Positions 25,437 to 36,180 of a stretch of 64,000 nt of DNA are shown here, in pieces. The translations under genes were made by a program, and so were the position numbers. The notes below the pieces were generated by a model. The model did not search any database. It was not told the origin of the DNA and saw only the letters and a program-made list of their open reading frames with translations. Origin of the DNA: Vicia villosa (lineage: Eukaryota > Streptophyta > Magnoliopsida > Fabales > Fabaceae); assembly GCF_029867415.1 (NCBI RefSeq), contig NC_081180.1, positions 143,282,731 through 143,346,730 of the forward strand. Direction: 5' to 3'. The first letter of the stretch is position 1. Every line of letters starts with the position of its first letter.

Positions 25437-28400
25437 TGTCATACCCCAAAATTTGCCCATGTTATTTTCCATACATAAAATCAAAACAAAAGACAAAGCT
25501 CCAAAACACACTCTCCTAAACAACAACCCTCAAACCAGGGTTTTGATTTTTTCAAAGAGAAATCAACTTCTGATGCCTTAAGTGGATTCCATGGTCTATC
25601 ATATGATTCAAATAATCCTCATGCCAAATTTCAAACCTATAAGGAGCCCATTAGTCATATAAAATTTATTTCATGATTTTATATTATTTATGTTTGATTT
25701 TTATTTAAATTCAAATTAAATCATATAAAATCACATTTAAGTGAAATAATTTTTATAAGTTATGCTTAGTCAATCCAAAGATATCCGTGACCACAAATCA
25801 AAACACCATTCTCATATTTTTGGGACTTTAATTTATATTTATTTGGATTATTATTCAATTAAAATTTAAATAAGACAAATCAAGATATAAAAGAATGGTG
25901 CAAGGATTAAAGATTAAAGACTTGGATTCATGCCATATTGGGGGCCCACGAGAACACAAAGATGAATGGCAGATCATGCACACGGATGAAGAGGAAATTG
26001 GAGTCACTTTTAGAAGTTTTTGATATTGATTCCAATCAAGATCCCAATCATGGATTTAGTAGGATTCGATTAAGTTTTGTTGACCTAATACTCTGGACTA
26101 TAAAGTGCAGAAGGCATTCATAAGGTTGGAGGAGGAATTCGGCCACAAGGAACCCTAACCGAGTTCATAAAAGTACCAAAAAAAATCAAAATCGTTTTGA
26201 CATTGGTAGCTCGATTCAAGGCGTTTAAAAGATTAAAACTCATCCCTAAAGCATCACTGGATAATTTTCGATCATCATCTGAGGCTGAGACGCTCATAAT
26301 TGTTCGCAAATTGCTACGGTTTGTTCACTTTAAGCATGAGCTAAATCGCATAATTCTTACATTTTTAGCACGTTTTGATTATTTGTTTGAGTTCGCCTCA
26401 ATGCCTATGTGGTTTCTGGATTGTTTAATTATAGTTTGGATGCAGATTTGACACGGTTCCATTGTTAGGTTTTCAAACCTTGATTTAGGGCTTCGTTAAA
26501 TAGGCAAAATTAGGCGTAAAAATTGATGCCATTGGGTTCAGATGAGAAATTATAGTCGATCCATGCTTTCACCTTTGATTTATATTGTGTATTGCAAGTT
26601 TTGTGAGTTGCAGGACTTATCGCTACAGTAGTCGTCCGTAGGTAGAAGATGGAGTCTAAAACAACAGGCTGATGGAGAAGACGATGCAGTGTCAACGTCT
26701 CATTGGTTCAATTCAAAATTGCCCAGCCTGCGCGCGCGTTCCCAGGAGTTCCTTCTTATTTTATTTATGATATTTCGTTTGTGTCAGTTTGACAATTAGC
26801 TTCAATGGCACAGATGGCCTAGCGCCTTAATGGAATCAAGGGGGTCTGAGTTCGATCCCCAGGCACTACATGTTTATTTTTACCAATTGTTGTTTATAGA
26901 TCCTGTGTCTCCAGCGCATACAAGACTATGGTGCACCATTGGATTGCAACCCTCAGATCACAGCGCCTCTCCATCCAACGGACACAAGGCGCCGGTCCAT
27001 CATGGATCCCCAGGAGGCGTGCACACCAGATCCAGCGCCAGCTAAGTTTTTTCCTCTTTACTTTTTTTTGTTTTCTTTATTTATTTGATTTAGTTTTTAA
27101 CTAAATTCTTTTCTTTTTTCTTTCAAAAGTCTTTTTACCTAATAATAAGACCTTTTTTCCACTTAATGAAAATTAAACTTTTATTTTTTATATTAGTGGT
27201 TTACCTTAAATAGAATAAATAAGTGGTTATTTTAACTATTTAATTGAGTTAGTATTATTTGATTAAAATAAATATTAGGGTTAGAACATTTAATCGAAAC
27301 CGCACTTTGTCGATTTAATTAATTAGGTTGAAAACAAATACTTAATTAATTTAACGTTTATCTGTTCTATTAACCATGGTTAACTTGTGCCCTAATCAGG
27401 GTTTACGAGGATCACACCCTACACTAAAGCTATCATTTTCCCGTGTCCTTTTCAGGGTTAACTGTTCAGGGTCAATCCTAAAGGCGCCTAACAACCATAT
27501 CAGATCAAATTCGAATCGAAGCTAAGTATTCCCTATTTATTCATTATTAATTTATTTTTCTTTCATTTTATTTACGTTAACTCTGATTATCTTCGAATTA
27601 ATAATACACTCACGCCTTGTCCGTTTCCTTGTCTGTTCTAATGATCAGAGTCAATGTTTCTGACAAACCCTTGCCCTCAACCCTGTCAGGCAAACACCAA
27701 AGCTAAGTTTATCAATTATCAAAGCTACGTTACTGGTAACCCTGAACCTTGTCTTAATATTTTCTCTGTTTTATTATTACTTGTATCAAACCCTGATAAG
27801 GGATCCACTGGTTACAATTTCCCGCCCCCTTTATTGCTTTATATTATTATGTACTGCGTGGTTAGTAATTTAGGGAGTGCAACTCTGAATTGAATTAGAA
27901 TCACCTAATTACAAGATAATATAATCTGAATTAGAATAACTCTGAATTGAATCACATGATTGGTGCACACACGCACGCTTTTTGGGTAACCCTCTCTGTT
28001 GCCTGTTGCCTGTTGCCTTTGTGTTTTTGCAGAATAAGCCTCGTCCCTCGAATTCGAGGATACCTCAGCCATGTTGCCTCGATAAAAAGGTCACGACCCT
28101 AATGATGCTGCCTTCGATACACAAATGACCTCGACCCTCGGATGTTGCCTACGAAAAAAGGCTGAGGTATCCTCTGGCTGCCTACGAAAATGGCTTATTC
28201 TGATCCTTGCCTCAGACTACCTGCCCTTCTATGGCATGGGACAGTCTTATGGCAAAGGATGCTTCGATGACCCTTCAACCTCCAAACGAAAGGCTTCCTG
28301 CCCTCTTATGGCAAGGATAAACCCTTTCATTCTGAAAGGCTAAAAAGAGACCTATCATCTGAGTTTAAGGTAATTGCCCCTAATTGCCTTGCAATGCTCA

Positions 28401-28723
28401 AACCTTTTTATTATATTCTTTCTCATAATTTTTCAAAAGGGCAACGCTTATTCACAAGCTAAAGTCCCTATCTCTTTCATCTACTTTTTCTAAAAACAAG
28501 CGAGCAAGCAAAACAATTAAGAGCCCATGGAAAACCATGGATGCAAAGGGTGTCTTACACCTTCCCTTTGCATAAATTACCCCCCGAACTTAGATTTCTT
28601 TTAAAAGGTTTTTTTTCTGTTTCTTTTTGCCTTTCTGATTTAGTTTGGATAAAATAAAAGTCGGTGGCGACTCTTGCTTACCGCGACATTTCGATTATTA
28701 AAAAGTCAGTTCACCGTATTACA
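25437..28723 (+). repeat. 3' LTR of Ogre element 2
   Basis: Same length and ends as the 5' LTR, followed at once by the ACAGG duplication. Confidence 0.95.
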
Positions 28724-28829
28724 ACAGGTTTTCATTATCTCCCTATCTTTTCTTTCTTTCTTCTAATATGTATTAATTTTGTATCGTAAATTGAAATTGT
28801 TGATTAGGGTTAGCCCATTATCTCCATTT

Positions 28830-28988
28830 TATTGAATCTACCTATGATGCTGCTAAGAATTCTTGGGACTATGCAGTTTCTGAAAAATTGTATGGCGATG
28901 ATTCTCTCAAAGCTTCTTATCCGACTTCAAGCAAGGTGTTAGGGTTGGAGTGGACAAGAAATTCCAAAGAAACTGGTTGCTTCAAGGT
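28830..28988 (+). other. Exon-like sequence of unknown gene inside the hAT-like element
   Basis: An open frame includes [20 protein letters not shown], then [17 protein letters not shown], and ends at AAG|GTATAT, a plausible splice donor. A plausible acceptor lies just upstream (TTGATTAG at about 28800). The amino-acid make-up is protein-like, unlike the surrounding AT-rich DNA. I do not recognise the family. It could be a captured host exon or a surviving piece of the element's own gene. Confidence 0.4.
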
Positions 28989-29560
28989 ATATTTTTTATC
29001 ATCATTTTAAATTAGGGTTGTTGAATTTGATAATATAGAAAATTGTGGACAATTAGGTTTATTTGGCCTCTAATTAATCCCTAGATTAAGCCTAAGATGT
29101 TTAGATTTTAATTGTGTGGTTGTTTTAGTATATATGATTGATTTTGGAAATTGTTAGTCCTCGACTACATTTGTGGTGGTTGGAGGAAATTTAAGCAACT
29201 ATTTAGTAACATGGTTCATCATAAAATTACTATGCTAAAGGATATTGTGTTGATGAAAAATCCTTTAGCTTTCATATGGATTACTGTGTTAACAGTATAT
29301 CAGCTTTCATATGGATTATTGTGTTGAACTTAGTTAAATTAGCTTAAATAAATTACTTAATTTCAGGTAGCTTGTTGATTTTATCATATTGAATAATGAG
29401 TAATGATTTGTTTTGTTACGAGGAATAAGTAATATTTTCTTTTACTAAATTAACAAAATTACTATGATTTCTTTTATCATATTTGTTTTTTGAACTTAAC
29501 CAAATTAGCTCAAATAAATAACTATCGATTTTATACCTATATAGTTTTATTATAGTGGTC
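28989..29560. other. Interior of the hAT-like element
   Basis: AT-rich; nothing further recognised, apart from the repeat TTTCATATGGATTA (29269 and 29303). Confidence 0.35.
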
Positions 29561-29704
29561 GGTCTATTCAATCGAGTTATCCGGTTTAATCCGGCTTGGT
29601 CATGTGGTTCAACCAGTGACCCAATGGCTCGACCAATGAACCAATGACTTAGTACCGTCGTCGATTTGATGACTGGTCCGACTTTTAAAACACTGCTTTT
29701 CTGG

Positions 29705-29995
29705 TATACACGTCTATCTCTCTCTCTCTCTCTAAAACCACTTTTATGTATTATGATAACAAGTGTCAATCAAATGGCTTATAACTCGGGCTTTCATAAA
29801 TATACCAAGCACATTGAAAGTGATTGTCACCTCACCCGCCATCATCTTCAACATGAAATTATTACTTTACCGTTTGTTTCTTCTTCGGGGCGGATTGCGG
29901 ACTTGTTCACGAAATAAACTTCATTGAGTGTTTTCGTTTTTTGATTGACAAACTCTCAATATTTCTTGTTAATGCATAGTGAGTTTGAAGGAGAA
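29705..29995 (+). pseudogene. pol: Ty1/copia RNase H C-terminus, 3' part of the split copy
   Basis: Continues the copia frame broken at 16887: LLCIMITSVNQMAYNSGFHK, TKHIESDCHL, RHHLQHEIITLPFVSSS and ADLFTK, the standard end of a copia polyprotein (usual ...TKHIEIDCHFVRHHLQ...ADLFTK). A purine-rich tract, GAGTTTGAAGGAGAA (29981-29995), follows as the PPT just before an LTR start. Confidence 0.85.
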
Positions 29996-30120
29996 TGTTG
30001 GATAATATATTATATTAAGGATATTTTATTCTTTTGATATTTAGTATTTATTCCTTATCCTGATATTTTTCTCATTCCTAATGATACCCCAGCCATTTTA
30101 TCTTATCTCTATATGCATCC
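29996..30120 (+). repeat. Start of copia 3' LTR
   Basis: TGTTGGATAATATATTATAT follows directly on the PPT. The LTR end is not defined; a MITE inserted from 30130 lies in or just after it. Confidence 0.5.
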
Positions 30121-30129
30121 TTAATGTTA

Positions 30130-30581
30130 GAGTAATGCTATTCATACACCCAATTGTTACACCAATACTTACACCCAACAGTACTTTACAAGAGTCATTA
30201 ACTTTGGTTAATGCAGTGTAAAAACTTGGTTAATACAGTAATGAAGTTGGTTAATGCAACATCCAGGTATTAAAAATAATTTTTAGCAGTCACCAAACTT
30301 GGTTAATGCATTGTAAAAACTTGGTTAATGCAGTAATAAAGTTGGTTAATACAACATCCAGGTATTAAAAATATTTTTTAGCAGTCATCAAACTTGGTTA
30401 ATGCAGTGTAAAAACTTGGTTAATAGAGTAATGAAGTTGGTTAATGCATGTCCAGGTATTAAAAATAAACGGCCGTACATGAATAATATTTGTTCGTACA
30501 TGAACAGTGTCACCCGTACATAAATAATATCGTCCGTACATACGGTGTAGGTGTAAGATTTGGTGTAAGAATAACATTTCT
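30130..30581. mobile_element. Mutator-type MITE with internal 90-bp repeats
   Basis: Ends GAGTAATGCTATTCATACACC and (reverse complement) AGAAATGTTATTCTTACACC. Flanks are TTAATGTTA (30121-30129) and TTAAATGTTA (30582-30591), a 9-bp target duplication with one extra A. The middle holds three copies of a block of about 90 bp containing AACTTGGTTAATGCAGTG and GTCCAGGTATTAAAAAT. No coding capacity. A related MITE is at 33173-33356. Confidence 0.72.
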
Positions 30582-30591
30582 TTAAATGTTA

Positions 30592-31138
30592 ATAAGGAGT
30601 TGAAGCTTTTGTTCTATGTTCAATATTTTTGCACACATTATCAAGTAAGGTGCATTCCCTTCAAATTTCTAATTGATCTTGTCATTGTTTCCACCGGTAA
30701 AGAGTTGTCGTGAAAGATCAACATGTAAATGCATGTCTCCTAGGTCCATTGTACTGTTGCTCTCTAATTTTGGTATTAATTCCAATTTCCCACTGCTTTT
30801 GACATTCTCATCAGTCCTACATCTAAGAATTTCACAAAAGTGAACATGCAAAAAATTAGATATTATGAAAATGAGGGCGGTCATTCGGTTAAGAAGGAAG
30901 TTTAATAATCGACCATCAAAGAACTAATTTTTATGAACTCATCGATGAGTAGGATGGAAACTTCGGCTTGCTAACATAGCTCCTCAATGGTTTGAATACT
31001 TTGAATAGCGTAAAAAAACAAATGGTGGACTTAAGGTTTGAAAACTATCAACAAATTGCTGGCTTGAGGACAGAAAATCAGTAAATATTGACAGAGTTGC
31101 AGGCTACAAATTTTCCTATGGTGCAAGGAGTCACATAA
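30592..31138. other. Unassigned spacer
   Basis: No gene or element recognised. Confidence 0.3.
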
Positions 31139-31146
31139 CTTCCGAC

Positions 31147-31895
31147 CAGGGGCGGATCCAGACATCACATTTTAGTGTGGCTAAATAAAATTATATTAAA
31201 AATAAAAAATAATATTTTTTTAAACTATACTATATTTATAATGAAAGTCGGCCAAATATAAGAGATGGGAAAATATAAAAGTGAAAGAAAAATTTGAGAT
31301 TGTGACATGTTTTAAAGTCTAGATTAGACCGGTCAGTCGAACTGAAAATCGAAAGGATCATCGGCCTATTAAATCAGTGAGAGCCAAACATAATCGATCA
31401 AAATCAATAAAAATTGACAAATCGACGATTTTGAAAATTTGACATATTAAATGTTTATTTTTTTTCTCTAACGACGCTGTTTTGATAATTTTTTTAAAGA
31501 ATAAAATTAAAATATAAGTAGGTTTTGATCAAAACTTATTTGGAACAACTTTCTCTCTTTAGAATTAAATTTACTAAACACTTCACTTATTTTCTTATTT
31601 AGTTTATGTTACAATTAAACTTTATTCAAACTTTATACTATTTTATTGTGTGTGATAATTTTGTTTAAAATTTGAATTTAAAAAATGTATTTGTAAAATA
31701 ATGATATTTTGAAATTTGATAAGTGTCGTGATTTTTTTTAGAGATCAAATCATCTGGTTTGACTGATTTAATAGCTATATTAGTTTTGTTAGAGAGACCG
31801 ATTTATTCAATTGAATTATTCGGTTTATTCAATTGAATTGTCCAATTTTATCAAATCTATGACCTACCCTCATCAAATTGATGACCGATCTAATT

Positions 31896-31975
<80 letters not shown>

Positions 31976-32230
31976 ATTGTTGACTTCTAATATGTATACT
32001 GTGTCACTTAATAAAATTATTTGTGGATAGCAACTGTCTTGTTGACTTGTAGTAGCTTAGTAGTAAAAAAAAACTATTCAATAATGTCAACATTTGAAAA
32101 GATTATACATCTTGATGCACTAAAATTAGTATGTTTATACTCATTTGACACTACTGTATATATACAAAAGAAAGAAAAGAAAACTGGTGTGGCTATAGCC
32201 ACACTTAGCCACAAGGTAGATCCGCCCATG
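31147..32230 (-). mobile_element. hAT-type element family A, copy 2 (1084 bp)
   Basis: Same element as 14810-15877 in the opposite orientation: starts CAGGGGCGGATCCAG and ends GATCCGCCCATG. It has an exact 8-bp duplication CTTCCGAC (31139-31146 and 32231-32238). The two copies are nearly identical outside the AT microsatellite (31901-31970). Non-autonomous. Confidence 0.9.
31901..31970. repeat. (AT)n microsatellite
   Basis: Long AT repeat inside hAT copy 2, expanded relative to copy 1. Confidence 0.95.
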
Positions 32231-32238
32231 CTTCCGAC

Positions 32239-33163
32239 ACTTCTATGGATATCCTCCAACTCCTCTTAGACCTTCTCAAATCTGATTTGTGCATCTTAAT
32301 AAAATTCATGTTTCATGCTTTGGATGTCTCATTTGGATTTTATTTAAATATGGTTTGTTTGAATATATCATCTCCATTTTGGATTTATGCTCATATTTTA
32401 TATGTTTTATTAGATGAATGTATTGTTACCACTACTACCAAATTGAGTACTTACCTTTAGAGCAACATTCCCTAGTTCACTATCATCATAGATGATGATT
32501 AGGATGTTGCATCCAATTCATCTCATGTTTTCATGCAAGTTGTAACCATTTTTTTAAACTTAAAATCTATTTCTCCTAGATTCTTTTTTTCTAGATTTTG
32601 ACATTTTAATTAGAATTGTTCATGATCTTTGCACTTGTAACAGATGATTTGCCTATTGTATATGATTTCCTTCTTGTTTTTGTATTTTTTTATGGGCTTT
32701 AGCATTTTTTTTTGGAATATTCCTTTAGTTCTTTATTCTTTCGACCTACGTGTGCAGTATTCTTTTTGAAACAGATGCCAGCTCGTCATGTGGGTTATCA
32801 GTCTGACTATCAGATTATACATCGGTTGGTTCTTCTTCTTGCAAATCTCTTGAACCATTATTTTTTTTATTTTGTAAAATTATGTCTTAAAACTTCATAG
32901 ATCGGTTGCGTAGGATCTGTGGGGCGAAGGTCCTGCGAGTCCCACATAAGTTTTATGGTGGAGGATATCGACGCCAGAACAGCGGGGCGGACGTTCAACA
33001 AAGTCGACAGCGATTCGATGGGCCGATGTCAAAGGCCGACGATGGCAAGATGGGCAGAAGTGGCCTGCTGGAGTCGGTAGTGGTCTCGGATTTCCATATT
33101 AGTTCGGTAAATAGTTGTGTTTTTGGTCTGTTTTGGAAACTGACTCATTAAGGTTTCGGGATA
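32239..33163. other. Unassigned spacer
   Basis: No gene recognised. The part at 32900-33090 is notably GC-rich for the window, but no protein family is recognisable in any frame. Confidence 0.3.
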
Positions 33164-33172
33164 TTATAAATA

Positions 33173-33356
33173 GAGAAATGATAAACATACACCAAAATAT
33201 TACATATACACCGTATATTTGTACCGTTCCATCTACTTTTTAAATTTTTTATAATATATGTATGTATTTTAAGTTGGACCCCACTTGCAATGAAGTGTAA
33301 ATCATATGGTGTAAAGGATACGGTGTCAAACTGGTGGTGTAAATATAGCATAACTC
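33173..33356. mobile_element. Mutator-type MITE, 184 bp
   Basis: Ends GAGAAATGATAAACATACAC and (reverse complement) GAGTTATGCTATATTTACAC. It has an exact 9-bp target duplication TTATAAATA (33164-33172 and 33357-33365), the length made by Mutator-like transposases. Related in its ends to the MITE at 30130. Confidence 0.85.
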
Positions 33357-33365
33357 TTATAAATA

Positions 33366-33624
33366 TAATTTTTTATCACTTTTGTAAAATGCTAATCCTA
33401 GTTAAAGAGAGAAAAGTCTAACCTTATGATGGAATCGGATAAAAAAATTATGTGGTATTCATCTTTTAACATCTTTTTGCTTTTTGTCTATTTTTTCACA
33501 TTGTTTGGCATGTCATTTTGTTGTTTGCAGTTTTTTATTTGAATTGTTTTTTTTCTTCGTCTCACACGTGAATATTTTTATTGTTAATTTTACAACTAAA
33601 AGATCTTAATATGATTGAGCCTCT
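33366..33624. other. Spacer before copia element
   Basis: AT-rich; nothing recognised. Confidence 0.3.
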
Positions 33625-34261
33625 TGTTGGGCTTTCCCTCCTATTTGGAGAGGTCCAATTGGATGTGGGTTAGTGACTCATGTGTGTGTAAACTTTTGTT
33701 ATTATCTAACAAAGAGGAATATGGTTAAAGTGTGAGAAAAACAAGAAAAATTAGAGAGAAGAGTGAAATTCCGCAGCCCCAATTCTGCACAAATCAGTTC
33801 CAAAACTTTGAAGCTTGCGCAAAATCCAACGGTTGGATCGTCCTGAAATTTTGACACAGCATTCATGACTTATAAAACCATATTCTAAACGCTGGTGATC
33901 AAATCCAGAGCTTTCTAAGTTGGTGTGTCGAGTCCATCTTTGAGGTCATAATTTCTAGGTGTTTTTGGGTTTTTTGTCTCTCTTGATTCTTTTTGTATTC
34001 CAAGATTGATTGTAGATCTTGATGATGTTGATGTATACCTCTAACTAGTGTTATAAAGAACCTTGTTAATACCCATTGTTGATTATAGCGGAGATTTTAA
34101 GTGGCCTACGGGTCCTGTTGTTTTTTACTCCTAGTTAACGGAGATTTTTCCACGATAAACTTTTGTTGTGTTTTTTGTTGATTGTCTCTAAGTTGCATGT
34201 GATCCTTGGGAGAGTTTGTGTTGTTGAATTATTATGTTGCGTTGTGGATTTCCTTCCAACA
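33625..34261 (+). repeat. 5' LTR of copia element
   Basis: 637 bp, TGTTGGGCTTTCC to TTCCAACA. Confidence 0.88.
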
Positions 34262-34263
34262 AG

Positions 34264-34278
34264 TGGTATCTAGAGTTG
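34264..34278 (+). promoter_or_regulatory. Primer-binding site (initiator tRNA-Met type)
   Basis: TGGTATCTAGAGTTG starts two bases after the LTR; compare the usual copia form TGGTATCAGAGC. Confidence 0.8.
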
Positions 34279-34294
34279 TGGTTTTATTTGAGTA

Positions 34295-35041
34295 ATGATG
34301 GAGACAAACACATCTAGGATGGTAACTTTGAATGGTTCTAATTATAATGTTTGGAATGAAAAAATGGAAGATTTGCTTTATGTAAAAGGTTTTCATTTAC
34401 CAGTTTTCTCTAATGAAAAACCTGATGGAAAGAATGATGAAGAATGGACTTTGTTGCATAGACATTTTTTTGGTTATATTCGCCAATGGATGGATGATAA
34501 TGTTTTGAATCATGTGAGGTCGGTAACTCATGCTCGCTTTCTTTGGACCAAACTTGAGGAGTTGTATGCAAGAAAGACGGGGAACAATAAGTTGTTCTTG
34601 TTCAAGCAATTAATGTCATTGAGGTGTAGTGATGGTTTTCAAATGACCTATCACTTGAATAATTTTCAAGGGATTTTAAATCAATTGTCGATGATGAATC
34701 TTACTTTTGATGATGAAATTCAAGGTTTATGGCTTCTTGGTACTTTTCCTGATTCTTGGGAGACTTTTAGGACATCCTTGTCTAACTCCGCTCCAAACGG
34801 TATCATCTTGATGGACTTGGCTAAAATTAGGGTTTTAAATGAGGAGTTGAGGCGTAAGTCACAAGGTTCTACTTCACATTCCAAGGTGTTAGTTACCGAA
34901 TCAAGGGGGAGACATCAAAGTAGAGGTTCAAGTAATCATAGAACTTAACGTGGTAAATCACAAGGAGGCTTTAATAGATTCTCTCATATTGAGTGTCATC
35001 ATTGTGGGGAAAAGGGACACATAAAGAGGTATTGTCGCAAG
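34295..35041 (+). pseudogene. gag: Copia gag with zinc knuckle
   Basis: Starts at ATG 34295 or 34298. The N terminus ([20 protein letters not shown]) is the standard copia gag opening, followed by the UBN2-type helical core ([20 protein letters not shown], then MSLRCSDGF). After a TAA at 34946-34948 the same frame continues to a CCHC zinc knuckle, CHHCGEKGHIKRYC (about 34993-35037). Only that one stop breaks gag, so the frame is otherwise well kept. Gag would coat the element RNA in cytoplasmic particles. Confidence 0.88.
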
Positions 35042-36180
35042 TTGAAAAGGGAAAACAAGAAGAAGAACTACAACAACGACAAAAAGGAATGGAACAATAA
35101 TGACGATGTTCCTATTGTTGAGGATTTCTTTATTGTTTATGATAGTTGTGTAAATAATGTCAATCTATCATGTGATGATATGGATTGGGTGGTTGATATT
35201 GGTGCTTCTACTCATGCAACCTCAAGACGTGATCTTTTTTCAACTTACGAGATCGGCCACTTTGGGGTTGTTTGTAAGGGAAATAATGGGCAAGCTAATG
35301 TCATTGGAATGGGAGATATTTGTGTCAGAACTAGTAATGGTACTACTCTAGTTCTCAAAGGTGTGAAACACATTCCGGAACTTCGATTCAATCTTTTATC
35401 CGTTGGAAAGTTGGATAATGGAGGTTATGATAATTCTTTTTCGGGAAATGAATGGAAGTTAAAGAAAGGCTCAATGGTGATTGCTAAAGGAAAAAGGAAT
35501 TTGAACTTGTATATCTTTCAACTTGGGGTTTCGAAGTGCTACATCAACACTTGTGACAATAATAGCTCGTCCGAATTATGGCACAAGCGTTGGGGTCATA
35601 TGCGTGAAAAAGGTTTGAGTATTTTGGCTAAGAAGAATGTGTTGTATGGTATTTCCGATTCAAAGTTGAGAAAGTGTTCACATTGTTTGGCGGGTAAACA
35701 AAGGCGGGTTTCATTTATGTTATCCGAACCAAAGAGGAAATCATAAGTGTTGGATTTAGTACATTTCGATGTGTGTAGTCCGATTAAGACACGGTCACTT
35801 GGTGGTGCATATTACTTTGTGACTTTCATTGTTGATTGTTCTTTTAAAACATGGTCTTATACCTTGAAGACGAAAGATTGAGTGTTGGATACCTTCAAGT
35901 CGTTTCAAGCATCGGTTGAAAGAGAAACGGGGAAAAGCTCAAGTGTATCCAAACCGATAACGCGGAAGATTATATAGGACCTTTCGACAAGTATTGTTAA
36001 GATCAAGGTATACATCATCAAAATTCTACTCCAAAGACACCACAATTGAATGGTTTATCCGAAAGAATGAATAGAACTTTTTTGGAAAGGATGAGATGTT
36101 TACTTTCTCAATCAAAGTTACCGAAATAATTTTGGGGAGAAGCATTAAGCACGGTTGTACATCTTTTAAACCTCACTCCA
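35042..36180 (+). pseudogene. pol: Copia protease and integrase region
   Basis: In frame with gag. The protease active site reads DIGASTHAT (about 35191-35217), where DSGAS/T is usual. Next come NLLSVGKL and the GAG-pre-integrase zinc region with LWHKRWGHM and the CSHCLAGKQ pair (35575-35700). After a stop at 35744 the integrase core is recognisable from VHFDV (35760) through GGAYYFVTFIVDCS, with further stops and frameshifts up to about 36130. Integrase would insert the cDNA into the chromosome. Confidence 0.82.

Larger units (their letters stand above)
17286..28723 (+). mobile_element. Young non-autonomous Ogre derivative (11438 bp)
   Basis: Two LTRs of identical length (3287 bp: 17286-20572 and 25437-28723), PBS, PPT, and an exact 5-bp target duplication ACAGG (17281-17285 and 28724-28728). 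By eye the LTRs differ at only four sites (near 18360, 19550, 20360 and 20404). The 4864-bp interior has a leader, a rearranged gag remnant and a long non-coding 3' part, with no protease, RT, RNase H or integrase. Full Ogre elements have interiors well over 10 kb, so this copy must have moved using enzymes from a relative. Its near-identical LTRs show it inserted recently. Confidence 0.93.
16888..29695 (+). mobile_element. hAT-like element, split by an Ogre insertion
   Basis: Left end CAGTATTCTAAAAATTAGAC and right end (reverse complement) CAGTGTTTTAAAAGTCGGAC form inverted ends with adjoining ACCGG-rich repeats on both sides (16900-17060, 29560-29690). Flanks are CTTTCTGG (16880-16887) and CTTTTCTGG (29696-29704), an 8-bp target duplication with one extra T. 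Without the Ogre element and one copy of its 5-bp duplication, the element is about 1365 bp. It landed inside a copia RNase H reading frame and later received the Ogre element. No transposase is visible; an exon-like piece lies at 28830-28988. Confidence 0.75.
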
